A DNA stretch of 7,897 bases from Lachnospiraceae bacterium (lineage in GTDB: Bacteria; Bacillota; Clostridia; Lachnospirales; Lachnospiraceae), in assembly GCA_017437205.1 (NCBI GenBank), contig JAFSBP010000310.1:1-7897 (forward strand). The letters are read 5' to 3'. The stretch's first letter is position 1. The number at the start of each line of letters is the position of its first letter. Below the pieces are notes generated by a model. That model ran no database searches. It worked only from the letters and a program-made list of their open reading frames with translations, and was not told the DNA's origin. Shown piece after piece: positions 1-7,005 of this stretch. Made by a program: the position numbers and the translations under genes.

Positions 1-42
1 ACAATGCGCTTTAATGAGATAATTTGAGAAGAAAAGACTGTG

Positions 43-74
43 ATTCCCCGGAGGACGACCGCCCTTCGGGGAAT
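43..74 (+). terminator. GC-rich hairpin, probable terminator of an upstream gene
   Basis: Positions 43-54 pair with 63-74 to give a 12-bp stem (one G-T pair at 51/66) around an 8-base loop. The stem is followed by only a short T run (74-76) and then mixed AT sequence, so it is a weak intrinsic terminator at best. It lies upstream of the trigger factor promoter, which fits the end of a transcript entering from the left. No coding region is visible in 1-244 to confirm that an upstream gene ends here. Confidence 0.45.
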
Positions 75-133
75 TTGTCGATAAATTTATGGATTTTTCA
101 GTAATTTCTTCAAATCTTTTGTAAAATAAGGCT

Positions 134-161
134 TTGCAATTTGAAAACCCTATGATATAAT
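134..161 (+). promoter_or_regulatory. Sigma-A type promoter of the tig-clp-lon operon
   Basis: A TTGCAA -35 box (134-139), a 16-bp spacer and a perfect TATAAT -10 box (156-161) preceded by an extended TG element (153-154) are visible. Transcription would begin near 168, giving a leader of about 100 nt before trigger factor. I see no CtsR-type GGTCAAA direct repeat and no CIRCE inverted repeat around it, so it looks like a housekeeping promoter rather than a heat-shock one. It is the only clear promoter for the five-gene cluster. Confidence 0.75.
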
Positions 162-169
162 ATCATATT

Positions 170-230
170 GCGAGCCTATGCCAATGAAGACTGAGAGATT
201 CTCACATTGGCGGAAAACAGGCATTCTCGT
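170..230 (+). promoter_or_regulatory. Structured 5' leader with two mutually exclusive foldings
   Basis: The transcript can form a 12-pair hairpin: 180-186 with 205-211, and 192-196 with 200-204, interrupted by a 5-base bulge at 187-191. An outer alternative pairs 171-174 with 226-229 and 178-182 with 220-224. The alternative uses bases 180-182 that the first hairpin needs, so the two foldings compete. No U-tract follows, so this is not a terminator. It could affect trigger factor translation or mRNA stability, but it matches no riboswitch class that I recognise. The pairing is seen directly; any function is inferred. Confidence 0.35.
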
Positions 231-271
231 GCAGAAGAAAATGCATGAAATTAGAGAGGAGAACACAAGTA

Positions 272-1558
272 ATGAGTGTACAGGTAGAAAAGTTAGAGAA
301 GAATATGGCGAAGCTGACCATCGAGGTACCCGCAGAGGAATTTGAGAAGGCAGTTCAGAGCGTATATCAGAGAAACAAGAATAAGTTCAGCATTCCCGGT
401 TTCCGTAAGGGCAAAGTACCGCGCCACATGATTGAGAAGATGTACGGCGTTGGCGTATTCTACGAGGAGGCAGTAAACGATCTGCTCCCTATGGCTTACG
501 AAGACGGTGTAAATGAGAGCGGTCTTGAGGTTGTATCTCGTCCCGCTATTGATGTTACACAGGTAGAGGCCGGAAAGCCCATGGTATTCACCGCTGAGGT
601 TGCAGTGAAGCCTGAGGTTACTTTGGGTCAGTATAAGGGCCTTGAGGTTGCGGCAGCAGATTTATCCGTATCTGATGAGGATGTTGACGCAGAGATTAAG
701 AAGGAGCAGGAGAAGAATGCTACCGTAGTTACTGTAGAGGACAGAGCTATCGCAGACGGTGATACCGCTGTGATCGATTTCGAAGGCTTCTGTGACGGCG
801 TTCCTTTCGAGGGCGGCAAAGGTGAGGCGTTCCCCCTGGTGATCGGTTCCGGTCAGTTCATCCCCGGATTTGAGGAGCAGCTCATCGGAAAGAATACCGG
901 CGATGAGGTAGAGGTAAATGTGACCTTCCCCGTGCCTTATCAGGCAAAGGAGCTTGAGGGCAAGGACGCTATGTTCAAGGTAAAGGTAAACGAGATTAAG
1001 GGCAAGATCCTTCCCGAGCTGGATGATGAGTTCGCTTCTGAGGTTTCCGATTTCGAGACCATGGACGAGTATCGTGAGGACGTGAAGAAGAACCTGGCTG
1101 AGAAGAAGGCAAACGCTGCTAAGCAGGAGAAGGAAGACCGTCTGGTAGATATGGCAGCTGCAAACGCTGAGATGGAGATCCCCGCAGCGATGATTGATAC
1201 CCGCGCAGAGGATCAGGTAGATGATTTCGCACGCAGACTGCAGAGCCAGGGCTTGAGCATTGAGCAGTATATGCAGTACACCGGTCTGGACAGAGCGAAG
1301 ATGGTCGAGCAGGCGAAGGAGCAGGCAGAGAAGAGTATCCGCATCCGTCTGATGCTGGAGGCTGTTGCAAAGGCTGAGAACATCGCAGCTTCCGAGGAGG
1401 AGTGCGAGGCTGAGTTTGCGAAGATGGCTGAGAGCTATGGCATGGAAGTAGAGACACTGAAGAACTACTTCGGAGAGAGAGAGATGGCTCAGATTAAGGC
1501 TGATCTGGAGGTTCAGAAGGCCATCGACCTGTTGGTAGCTGAGGCAGTTGAGAAGTAA
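272..1558 (+). CDS. tig: Trigger factor, ribosome-associated chaperone and peptidyl-prolyl isomerase
   Basis: Trigger factor docks beside the ribosomal exit tunnel and shields nascent chains in the cytoplasm; it also has proline cis-trans isomerase activity. The 428-residue length is normal. The N-terminal ribosome-binding domain (about 1-110) carries the signature loop GFRKGKVPR (43-51). An FKBP-type domain follows (about 162-245, with VIDFEGFCDG and GSGQFIPGFEE). The rest is the long helical, Glu/Lys/Ala-rich SurA-like substrate-binding region. An in-frame ATG at 245 would add nine residues, but the strong AGGAG at 257-261 lies 10 bases before the ATG at 272 and inside that extension, so 272 is chosen. 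It is the first gene of the operon behind the 134-161 promoter. No oddities were seen. Confidence 0.97.
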   Translation: MSVQVEKLEKNMAKLTIEVPAEEFEKAVQSVYQRNKNKFSIPGFRKGKVPRHMIEKMYGVGVFYEEAVNDLLPMAYEDGVNESGLEVVSRPAIDVTQVEAGKPMVFTAEVAVKPEVTLGQYKGLEVAAADLSVSDEDVDAEIKKEQEKNATVVTVEDRAIADGDTAVIDFEGFCDGVPFEGGKGEAFPLVIGSGQFIPGFEEQLIGKNTGDEVEVNVTFPVPYQAKELEGKDAMFKVKVNEIKGKILPELDDEFASEVSDFETMDEYREDVKKNLAEKKANAAKQEKEDRLVDMAAANAEMEIPAAMIDTRAEDQVDDFARRLQSQGLSIEQYMQYTGLDRAKMVEQAKEQAEKSIRIRLMLEAVAKAENIAASEEECEAEFAKMAESYGMEVETLKNYFGEREMAQIKADLEVQKAIDLLVAEAVEK

Positions 1559-1562
1559 TATA

Positions 1563-1609
1563 GTGTGAAACAATGAGTCAGGCATCCGCGAAAGCAGCCG
1601 GTTTCACGC
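1563..1609 (+). other. Intergenic stem-loop between tig and clpP
   Basis: Bases 1563-1571 pair with 1601-1609 over nine positions, including one G-T pair. This encloses a 29-base loop whose GGC (1581-1583) and GCC (1597-1599) can pair further. No T run follows; the clpP ribosome binding site GGAGGT (1617-1622) comes directly after. The structure is therefore more likely an mRNA processing or stability element, or a weak attenuator, than a terminator. Confidence 0.45.
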
Positions 1610-1628
1610 GGTGTATGGAGGTTAAATA

Positions 1629-2210
1629 ATGAGTTTAGTTCCTTATGTATTGGAATCCACCAGCAGAGGAGAGCGTACCTACGATATCTACTCCCGTCTG
1701 CTGAAGGACAGAATTATTTTCCTGGGCGAGGAGGTCAATGATGTGACCGCCAGCTTGGTGGTAGCGCAGCTGTTGTTCCTTGAGAGCGAGGATCAGGAGA
1801 AGGATATTCATCTGTATATTAACAGCCCCGGCGGTTCTGTGACCGCAGGCATGGCGATCTACGATACGATGAAGTATATCAAGTGTGATGTGTCCACCAT
1901 CTGTATCGGTATGGCGGCGAGCATGGGAGCATTCCTTCTGGCCGGCGGTGCTAAGGGAAAGCGTATTGCGCTGCCGAACGCTGAGATTATGATCCATCAG
2001 CCTTCCGGCGGATCTCAGGGACAGGCGACCGAGATGCTGATCGCGGCTGAGCATATCTTAAAGACCCGCAAGAAATTGAACCAGATTATGGCGGAAAATT
2101 GCGGACAGCCTCTCGATGTGATCGAGAGAGATACCGAGCGCGACCACTGGATGAGCGCTCAGGAAGCACTTGAATACGGATTGATCGATCAGGTGATCGA
2201 ATCGCGATAG
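1629..2210 (+). CDS. clpP: ATP-dependent Clp protease proteolytic subunit ClpP
   Basis: ClpP forms a double-heptamer barrel that hydrolyses unfolded polypeptides fed to it by a Clp ATPase, here most likely ClpX encoded next door. The 193-residue length is typical. The serine protease triad is complete: Ser98 in GMAASMGAF, His123 in MIHQPSGG and Asp172 in TERDHW. The oxyanion-region SPGGS (66-70) is also present. No long propeptide precedes MSLVPYVLE, so N-terminal processing, if any, would remove few residues. The start is supported by GGAGGT at 1617-1622. Its stop overlaps the AGGAGA that serves as the clpX ribosome binding site, so the two genes are tightly coupled. Family assignment is very secure. 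Confidence 0.98.
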   Translation: MSLVPYVLESTSRGERTYDIYSRLLKDRIIFLGEEVNDVTASLVVAQLLFLESEDQEKDIHLYINSPGGSVTAGMAIYDTMKYIKCDVSTICIGMAASMGAFLLAGGAKGKRIALPNAEIMIHQPSGGSQGQATEMLIAAEHILKTRKKLNQIMAENCGQPLDVIERDTERDHWMSAQEALEYGLIDQVIESR

Positions 2211-2218
2211 GAGAGAGT

Positions 2219-3514
2219 ATGGCAAATAAGATGGATTCACCTTTCCGCTGTTCGTTCTGCGGTAAAAGCCAGGATCAGGTCAGAAAACTGATCAGCGGCG
2301 GGAAGGATGTTTACATTTGCGATGAATGCGTTACGCTTTGCGCGGAGCTGGTGGCTGAGGAAGAAGGGTTTGAGGGACAGGTTGGCCCCGATGGAATCAA
2401 TCTTTTGAAGCCGATGGAGATAAAGGCATTTCTGGACGAGTATGTCATCGGTCAGGAGGAGGCGAAGAAGGTACTGTCGGTAGCGGTATATAACCACTAT
2501 AAGCGTATCCTGAAGCCCCTTGATAAGGAGGATGTGGAGATCCAGAAGAGTAATATTCTGCTTCTCGGTCCCACCGGTTCCGGAAAGACCTTTTTGGCGC
2601 AGACGTTGGCGAAGATATTGAATGTTCCCTTTGCCATCGCTGATGCGACTGCACTCACTGAGGCAGGTTATGTCGGCGAGGATGTGGAGAATATTCTGCT
2701 GAAGATCATTCAGGCAGCGGATTTTGATATTGAGCGTGCCGAGTACGGCATTATCTATATCGATGAGATTGATAAGATTACGAAAAAATCGGAGAATGTT
2801 TCCATCACCAGAGATGTTTCCGGTGAGGGCGTGCAGCAGGCGCTTTTGAAGATTTTGGAGGGCACTGAGGCCAGTGTTCCGCCTCAGGGTGGCAGAAAGC
2901 ATCCTCATCAGGAGATGTACCAGATCAATACGTCCAACATTCTGTTCATCTGCGGCGGTGCCTTTGACGGTTTGGAGAAGATTATTGAGAGCCGTCAGAG
3001 CTCCGGTTCCATCGGTTTCGGCGCGGAACTGGTGCAGAAGAACAAGCAGGACATCGACGCGCTTCTTAAGCAGGTGATGCCTCAGGATCTGATTAAGTTC
3101 GGCCTGATCCCTGAGTTTATCGGTCGTGTGCCGGTAGTTCAGGCGTTGGAGTCCTTGGACGAGGAAGCATTGGTTCGTATTTTGACTGAGCCGAAGAACG
3201 CAATTGTAAAGCAGTATCAGAAGCTGTTTGAGTTAGATGACGTTGAACTGAAGTTTGAGGAAGATGCAGTGAAGGAGATCGCTTCACAGGCATTGGAGAG
3301 AAAGACCGGAGCCAGAGGTCTCCGGGCGATTATTGAGAAGACGATGCTGAACGCGATGTATCAGGTTCCCTCCGATGATACGATCGGAACCTGTGTCATT
3401 ACAAAGGCAGCGGTACTCGGCGAGGGCGAGCCGGAATATATCCACCGCGACACCGAGGTCCCCGGACAGAGTAAGCGTCGGGGATTCCGCAGTAAGCGAA
3501 ATGAGAGTGCGTAA
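2219..3514 (+). CDS. clpX: ATP-dependent Clp protease ATP-binding subunit ClpX
   Basis: ClpX is the hexameric AAA+ unfoldase that recognises tagged substrates (for example ssrA-tagged or adaptor-delivered proteins) and threads them into ClpP. All family landmarks are present in 431 residues: the N-terminal C4 zinc-binding domain (Cys11, Cys14, Cys34, Cys37), Walker A GPTGSGKT (117-124), the GYVGED pore loop (150-155), Walker B IIYIDEID (178-185), the RKH loop (226-228), the IGF tripeptide that docks on ClpP (265-267), an arginine-finger candidate in EFIGRVP (Arg303) and the sensor-2 motif GARGLR (364-369). The C terminus is a short basic tail ([10 protein letters not shown]). It starts 8 bases after clpP, and its ribosome binding site (2209-2214) overlaps the clpP stop. 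A stable hairpin follows before lon. Confidence 0.98.
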   Translation: MANKMDSPFRCSFCGKSQDQVRKLISGGKDVYICDECVTLCAELVAEEEGFEGQVGPDGINLLKPMEIKAFLDEYVIGQEEAKKVLSVAVYNHYKRILKPLDKEDVEIQKSNILLLGPTGSGKTFLAQTLAKILNVPFAIADATALTEAGYVGEDVENILLKIIQAADFDIERAEYGIIYIDEIDKITKKSENVSITRDVSGEGVQQALLKILEGTEASVPPQGGRKHPHQEMYQINTSNILFICGGAFDGLEKIIESRQSSGSIGFGAELVQKNKQDIDALLKQVMPQDLIKFGLIPEFIGRVPVVQALESLDEEALVRILTEPKNAIVKQYQKLFELDDVELKFEEDAVKEIASQALERKTGARGLRAIIEKTMLNAMYQVPSDDTIGTCVITKAAVLGEGEPEYIHRDTEVPGQSKRRGFRSKRNESA

Positions 3515-3520
3515 TTGATA

Positions 3521-3548
3521 GGGCTGCCGCACTTCGGTGTGGCAGCCC
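3521..3548 (+). terminator. UUCG-capped hairpin between clpX and lon, probable attenuator
   Basis: Bases 3521-3532 pair with 3537-3548 in a 12-bp GC-rich stem (one G-T pair) closed by C(TTCG)G, one of the most stable tetraloops known. The following sequence is CTTTCATACC, a poor U-tract, so termination is likely partial at most. No promoter is obvious between this hairpin and the lon ribosome binding site at 3565-3570. A partial terminator or 3'-end protecting structure that lowers lon relative to clpX is the simplest reading. Confidence 0.6.
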
Positions 3549-3576
3549 CTTTCATACCTTGCACAGGAGGAAGGAA

Positions 3577-5877
3577 ATGAGTATACCTGCAGTGGCCCTT
3601 AGAGGCCTGTGCGTACTGCCGAAGATGGCAATTAATTTTGATGTGGTTCGTGAGCGCTCCAAGGAAGCGGTTCAGGCGGCGATGCTCAGTGATCAGAAGA
3701 TATTTTTGGTGACGCAGCGGAGCGATGACATCGAGGTTCCGGAACAGAAGGATATCTACGAGATTGGCGTGATCGCGAATATTAAGCAGATGGTGAAGCT
3801 TCCGGGTGGACAGCTTCGTGTGTTGGCGATCGGGCGAAAGGCGGCCCGGGTCACATCGATGGACACCACGGGAAAATATATTTTGGTTGATGTTGAAGAG
3901 ATTGAAACAGGGATTCCTGAGGACACCGATGAGGTGACCCGCGAGGCGATGCTCCGCGTCATGATGGATGAACTGAAACTATATTTGCAGAATAACAAGG
4001 AGATGGGCAAGGAGATTATCCGGGGGCTTAAGCAGATCAAGGATATTGAGGAGCTGATGGGCATCGCTCCGATTCACATGCCTTTCTCACTGGAGGAAAA
4101 GCAGCAGATTTTGGAGACTATCGATTTCTCTGAGCGCTATGCACTCATTATGCAGCTGCTCACCAGAGAAAATGAAGTCCGCCGCATCCGAGCAGATCTT
4201 CAGACGAAGGTTCGCGCCCGTGTGGATAAGAACCAGAAGGAATATGTTCTCCGTGAACAGATGAAAGTGATCCGCGAGGAGCTGGGCGATGATCCTCTGT
4301 CCGATGCGGATATGTTGGAAGAAAAGATCAATGCGCTGAATGCGGAGGAACCGGTGAAGGAGCATCTGAGCAAGGAACTTTCCCGCTATCGTATGATGAA
4401 TGGTGCGGCGGCTGAGGCTGCGGTGCAGAGAAATTATCTGGACACGATGTTGTCCCTTCCCTGGAATAACGAGACTGAGGATCGCGAAGATCTTCAGGTG
4501 GCAAAACAGATTCTGGATCGAGACCATTACGGTCTGGAGAAGGTAAAAGAGCGGGTGTTGGAGTATCTGGCAGTTCGTTCCGTGACAGGAAAGGGTGACG
4601 CAACTATTCTTTGTCTGGTGGGACCTCCAGGAACCGGAAAGACGTCCATTGCAAAATCTATCGCAGAGTCGTTGAATAAAAAGTATGTGCGCATTTGCCT
4701 TGGCGGTGTGCGGGATGAGGCGGAGATCCGCGGTCATCGTCGTACATATATTGGTTCCATGCCCGGCAGATTTGTGAATGCGCTCACACAGGCCGGCGTG
4801 AACAATCCGGTCATGCTGTTGGATGAGCTTGATAAATTGGGCAGTGATTACAAGGGCGATCCTTCCTCGGCACTTCTGGAGGTGCTGGACGGCGAGCAGA
4901 ACAGCCAGTTCCGTGATCACTATGTTGAGGTGCCTGTAGATCTGTCCAATGTGCTCTTTATCGCGACAGCCAACGATGCACACGGCATCCCTGCGCCCCT
5001 GCTTGACCGCTTGGAGATGATCGAGGTCAATAGCTACACGGAGAATGAGAAGCTGCACATTGCAAACGATTTCCTGATCGGAAAGCAGATGAAGAAAAAT
5101 GGTCTGAAAGAAGGGGCCTTAAGTATCAGCACAGGAGCGCTAAAGAAGATTATTCACCACTACACCAGAGAAGCGGGCGTTCGTAATCTGGAGCGGAAAA
5201 TCGGCGATATTTGCCGCAAGGCGGTAAAAGAGCAGATTGATAAAGGCAGAAAATCCACCCGCGTGACGGAGCAGAATCTGGAAAAGTATCTGGGCAGAGA
5301 GAAGATTTTCTTTGATCCGGTGAATGAAGAAGACCAGATCGGCGTGGTTCGCGGCCTTGCGTGGACGGCGGTGGGCGGTGATACACTGGAGATTGAGGCC
5401 GTCACGATGCCCGGGAACGGAAAGATTCAATTGACCGGAAAGATGGGCGAGGTGATGAAGGAATCCGCACAGATTGCCTTAAGCTATGCGCGTACCTTGT
5501 CCGATGAGTACGGTTTGGAGGATGGATATTTTGAGACCCATGATATCCACCTGCATATCCCGGAGGGGGCGGTGCCCAAGGACGGTCCCAGTGCCGGAAT
5601 CACCATGACGACAGCTATCGCATCGGTGCTAAGTGGAAAGCCTGTCAAGGCAAACCTGGCGATGACCGGTGAAGTGACGCTGACCGGCCGGGTGCTGATG
5701 ATCGGCGGTCTGAAGGAGAAGCTTCTGGCGGCAGGCATGGCGGGAATCACCAACGTGCTGGTGCCGGAGAAAAATAAGCCCGATGTGGACGAGATGTCCG
5801 CGGAGATCACCAAGGGCTTAAATATAACTTATGTGAGCAGTATGGATCAGGTGCTGGAAGCAGCCTTGATGAAATAA
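3577..5877 (+). CDS. lon: ATP-dependent protease Lon (LonA, endopeptidase La)
   Basis: Lon is a cytoplasmic homohexamer that combines an AAA+ unfoldase and a Ser-Lys peptidase in one chain and degrades misfolded and some regulatory proteins. At 766 residues it is normal for LonA. The LON substrate-binding domain spans about 1-200 (PAVALRGLCVLPKM near the start), with a coiled-coil helical segment before the ATPase. Walker A is GPPGTGKT (349-356), Walker B is VMLLDELDK (412-420), and the conserved GGVRDEAEIRGHRRTYIG stretch lies between them. The protease domain has Ser672 in PKDGPSAG and Lys713 in GGLKEK. A TTG at 3559 would add six residues, but the AGGAGG at 3565-3570 lies inside that extension and six bases before the ATG at 3577, which is therefore preferred. 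No membrane segments are seen, so it is not LonB. ysxC follows after 11 bases. Confidence 0.98.
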   Translation: MSIPAVALRGLCVLPKMAINFDVVRERSKEAVQAAMLSDQKIFLVTQRSDDIEVPEQKDIYEIGVIANIKQMVKLPGGQLRVLAIGRKAARVTSMDTTGKYILVDVEEIETGIPEDTDEVTREAMLRVMMDELKLYLQNNKEMGKEIIRGLKQIKDIEELMGIAPIHMPFSLEEKQQILETIDFSERYALIMQLLTRENEVRRIRADLQTKVRARVDKNQKEYVLREQMKVIREELGDDPLSDADMLEEKINALNAEEPVKEHLSKELSRYRMMNGAAAEAAVQRNYLDTMLSLPWNNETEDREDLQVAKQILDRDHYGLEKVKERVLEYLAVRSVTGKGDATILCLVGPPGTGKTSIAKSIAESLNKKYVRICLGGVRDEAEIRGHRRTYIGSMPGRFVNALTQAGVNNPVMLLDELDKLGSDYKGDPSSALLEVLDGEQNSQFRDHYVEVPVDLSNVLFIATANDAHGIPAPLLDRLEMIEVNSYTENEKLHIANDFLIGKQMKKNGLKEGALSISTGALKKIIHHYTREAGVRNLERKIGDICRKAVKEQIDKGRKSTRVTEQNLEKYLGREKIFFDPVNEEDQIGVVRGLAWTAVGGDTLEIEAVTMPGNGKIQLTGKMGEVMKESAQIALSYARTLSDEYGLEDGYFETHDIHLHIPEGAVPKDGPSAGITMTTAIASVLSGKPVKANLAMTGEVTLTGRVLMIGGLKEKLLAAGMAGITNVLVPEKNKPDVDEMSAEITKGLNITYVSSMDQVLEAALMK

Positions 5878-5888
5878 GAGGTAAAGTC

Positions 5889-6500
5889 ATGATTATTAAG
5901 TCAGTAAATCTCGAAACAGTCTGCGGTATTACCAGCAAGCTGCCGGTCAATACATCGCCGGAGATTGCCTTTGCCGGAAAGTCGAATGTGGGAAAATCTT
6001 CTCTGATCAACGGACTGATCAATCGGAAGAATTACGCCCGCACCTCATCTGAGCCGGGAAAGACCCAGACGATCAATTTCTATAATGTCAACGAGCAGCT
6101 CTATTTTGTGGATCTGCCCGGTTACGGTTACGCGAAAGTATCTCAGACGAGCCGTGAAAAGTGGGGTAAGATGATCGAGAAATATCTGCATCAGTCCAAA
6201 CAGCTGAAGCTGGTATTTCTTTTGGTGGATATCCGCCACGAGCCCTCTGCCAACGACATCCAGATGTATGAGTGGATCTGTTATCAGGGCTTCCGTCCGG
6301 TAATCATCGCGACCAAATCCGACAAACTGAGCCGGAATCAGATTGTAAAGCAGACCTCAGTCATTAAAAAGACGTTAGGGTTGAAGTCCGGTGATATCCT
6401 AATCCCGTTCTCCGCGGTGAACAAGAGCGGAAGAGATGAGATATGGGCATTGATGGAGGAGGCACTGAAGGGTGAGGAAGCCGAGGAAGAACAGGAGTAA
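5889..6500 (+). CDS. ysxC: Ribosome biogenesis GTP-binding protein YsxC/YihA (EngB)
   Basis: This is a TRAFAC-class GTPase of the EngB family, needed for late assembly of the large ribosomal subunit and commonly essential. The 203-residue length is typical. The G motifs are intact: G1 GKSNVGKSS (30-38), G2 around Thr61 in GKTQTINFY, G3 DLPGYG (75-80), G4 TKSDK (142-146) and G5 SAVNKSG (175-181). The protein ends in a short acidic tail (EEAEEEQE). It begins 11 bases after lon with AGAGGT (5877-5882) overlapping the lon stop, so it should be co-transcribed. Downstream adjacency of engB to lon is conserved in many Bacillota. It is the last gene of the operon. Confidence 0.97.
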   Translation: MIIKSVNLETVCGITSKLPVNTSPEIAFAGKSNVGKSSLINGLINRKNYARTSSEPGKTQTINFYNVNEQLYFVDLPGYGYAKVSQTSREKWGKMIEKYLHQSKQLKLVFLLVDIRHEPSANDIQMYEWICYQGFRPVIIATKSDKLSRNQIVKQTSVIKKTLGLKSGDILIPFSAVNKSGRDEIWALMEEALKGEEAEEEQE

Positions 6501-6544
6501 TTCTGAGAAGGTACGGAATGTAATAATCTAAATATTAAATTCAA

Positions 6545-6592
6545 AAGCCGTTATCTTGATATGTTTGTATCTTGATAGCGGCTTGTATTTTT
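6545..6592 (+). terminator. Intrinsic terminator of the operon, probably bidirectional
   Basis: Bases 6545-6555 pair with 6574-6584 (11 pairs, one G-T). An inner pairing of 6558-6561 with 6568-6571 extends the arm across a small internal loop, and a T-rich tract follows (TATTTTT, 6586-6592). On the opposite strand the same stem is followed by TTTT and an AT-rich stretch, so it could also end the convergent small gene at 6663-6848. The arm contains TATCTTGATA twice (6552-6561 and 6568-6577). Confidence 0.85.
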
Positions 6593-6632
6593 GTAATATT
6601 CATAGCCTACGATTCGTATGGTGCGGTTTATG

Positions 6633-6670
6633 CACAGTAAGAATGGTAAATTCTCCTCGATTTTACTGTG
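6633..6670 (-). repeat. Inverted repeat at the end of the small regulator gene
   Basis: CACAGTAA (6633-6640) and TTACTGTG (6663-6670) are perfect 8-bp inverted copies separated by 22 bases. The right arm contains the stop codon and last sense codon (CAG) of the minus-strand gene. No T-tract follows in either direction, so this is not a standard terminator. On the minus strand the loop contains CGAGGAGAA, a good ribosome-binding-like sequence with no convincing ORF after it. The function is unknown. Confidence 0.5.
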
Positions 6671-6848
6671 TTATTTCTAAGTTCTTTATACCGTATTCTA
6701 AAATTATGTTGATTAACTCGTTTCTTGAATGATTACTTTCTTTTGATATGTTATCTAATTCGCTTAAAATATCTTCTCTTATTCGGACAGAAATAAGTCT
6801 ATTGCCATCTTCGCCACGTTTTTTTATTTTTAAAGATTCTCCGTTCAT
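6663..6848 (-). CDS. Small ribbon-helix-helix (Arc/CopG-like) DNA-binding protein
   Basis: This 61-residue protein has the layout of the Arc/MetJ/CopG fold: a charged N-terminal arm (1-16), an alternating strand RLISVRIR (17-24), helix A (about 25-38, EDILSELDNISKES), a short turn with NHS (39-41) and helix B (about 42-56, RNELINIILEYGIKN). Such proteins dimerise and insert the strand into the major groove. The ATG at 6848 is supported by GAGGT at 6855-6859, six bases upstream. It converges on ysxC and diverges from the lipoprotein gene, with repeats in the shared intergenic region that would suit a self-regulating repressor. No toxin gene is adjacent, so an antitoxin role is not supported here. 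Base composition is more AT-rich than the operon. The fold is fairly sure; the target is inferred. Confidence 0.8.
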   Translation of the reverse strand: MNGESLKIKKRGEDGNRLISVRIREDILSELDNISKESNHSRNELINIILEYGIKNLEITQ

Positions 6849-6860
6849 ATTGTTACCTCG

Positions 6861-6895
6861 TAATATGTTTTAGTCACGTTATAATATATTTTAGT
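6861..6895. repeat. Direct repeat, 14 bp at 21-bp spacing, candidate operator
   Basis: TAATATGTTTTAGT (6861-6874) recurs as TAATATATTTTAGT (6882-6895) with one mismatch and a start-to-start distance of 21 bp, two helical turns. A weaker inverted copy is visible at 6908-6921. The copies cover the presumed start point and spacer of the minus-strand promoter and lie just upstream of the plus-strand -35 box. The spacing fits cooperative binding of a ribbon-helix-helix protein to one DNA face. The sequence is AT-rich, so part of the similarity could be chance. Confidence 0.45.
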
Positions 6896-6906
6896 ATTGA
6901 CAGTAA
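6878..6906 (-). promoter_or_regulatory. Candidate promoter of the ribbon-helix-helix gene
   Basis: Read on the minus strand, TTACTG (6906-6901) and TATAAC (6883-6878) are 17 bp apart. The -10 is one base from consensus; the -35 is poor. Transcription would begin near 6871, leaving a leader of about 22 nt before the ATG. The -35 overlaps that of the divergent plus-strand promoter by two bases, so the two promoters probably compete and could be repressed together. Confidence 0.4.
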
Positions 6907-6925
6907 TTAAAAAATATATTACAAT
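6897..6925 (+). promoter_or_regulatory. Promoter of the lipoprotein gene
   Basis: A perfect TTGACA -35 (6897-6902), a 17-bp spacer and TACAAT -10 (6920-6925, one base from TATAAT) form a near-consensus vegetative promoter. Transcription would start around 6932, giving a leader of about 74 nt. An inverted repeat TATTACA/TGTAATA (6917-6923 and 6938-6944) covers the -10 and start point. Such a strong core promoter under overlapping dyads suggests that it is normally held down by a repressor. Confidence 0.7.
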
Positions 6926-6944
6926 ATGATATATAAATGTAATA

Positions 6945-6961
6945 CTATGTTTAAAACATAG
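6945..6961. promoter_or_regulatory. Perfect 17-bp dyad, candidate operator in the lipoprotein leader
   Basis: CTATGTTT and AAACATAG are perfect 8-bp inverted copies around a single central A. The dyad lies about 14-30 bases after the predicted start point of the plus-strand promoter, where a bound repressor would block elongation or initiation. Its half-site TATGTTT also occurs at 6864-6870 in the direct repeat near the regulator start. A one-base loop makes an RNA hairpin unlikely, so a protein-binding DNA site is the better reading. Confidence 0.5.
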
Positions 6962-7005
6962 AAAACAGGGATTAAGGTTAAAAAAGAAGAATGGAGCGGG
7001 GAAAA

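Noticed and set aside
245..271. Upstream ATG start for trigger factor
   Set aside because: The nine extra residues would be encoded across the AGGAG that correctly serves the ATG at 272.
121..271. CtsR or HrcA operator in front of the operon
   Set aside because: I looked for GGTCAAA direct repeats and the CIRCE inverted repeat and found neither; the one GGTCAA noticed lies inside the clpP coding region.
662..1585. A 307-codon open frame antisense to trigger factor
   Set aside because: It lies wholly opposite tig, is rich in Leu/Ser/His/Cys in a way typical of reverse-complemented Glu/Lys-rich coding sequence, and resembles no family.
3559..3576. TTG start for Lon adding six residues
   Set aside because: The AGGAGG ribosome binding site at 3565-3570 falls within this stretch and is well spaced for the ATG at 3577.
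4087..5058. A 323-codon open frame antisense to lon
   Set aside because: It is a complement shadow of a strongly codon-biased gene, with no recognisable domain and no sensible ribosome binding site context.
6618..6680. Short plus-strand frame of 20 codons starting at 6618
   Set aside because: It has no ribosome binding site, overlaps the end of the minus-strand gene and the inverted repeat, and is within chance length.
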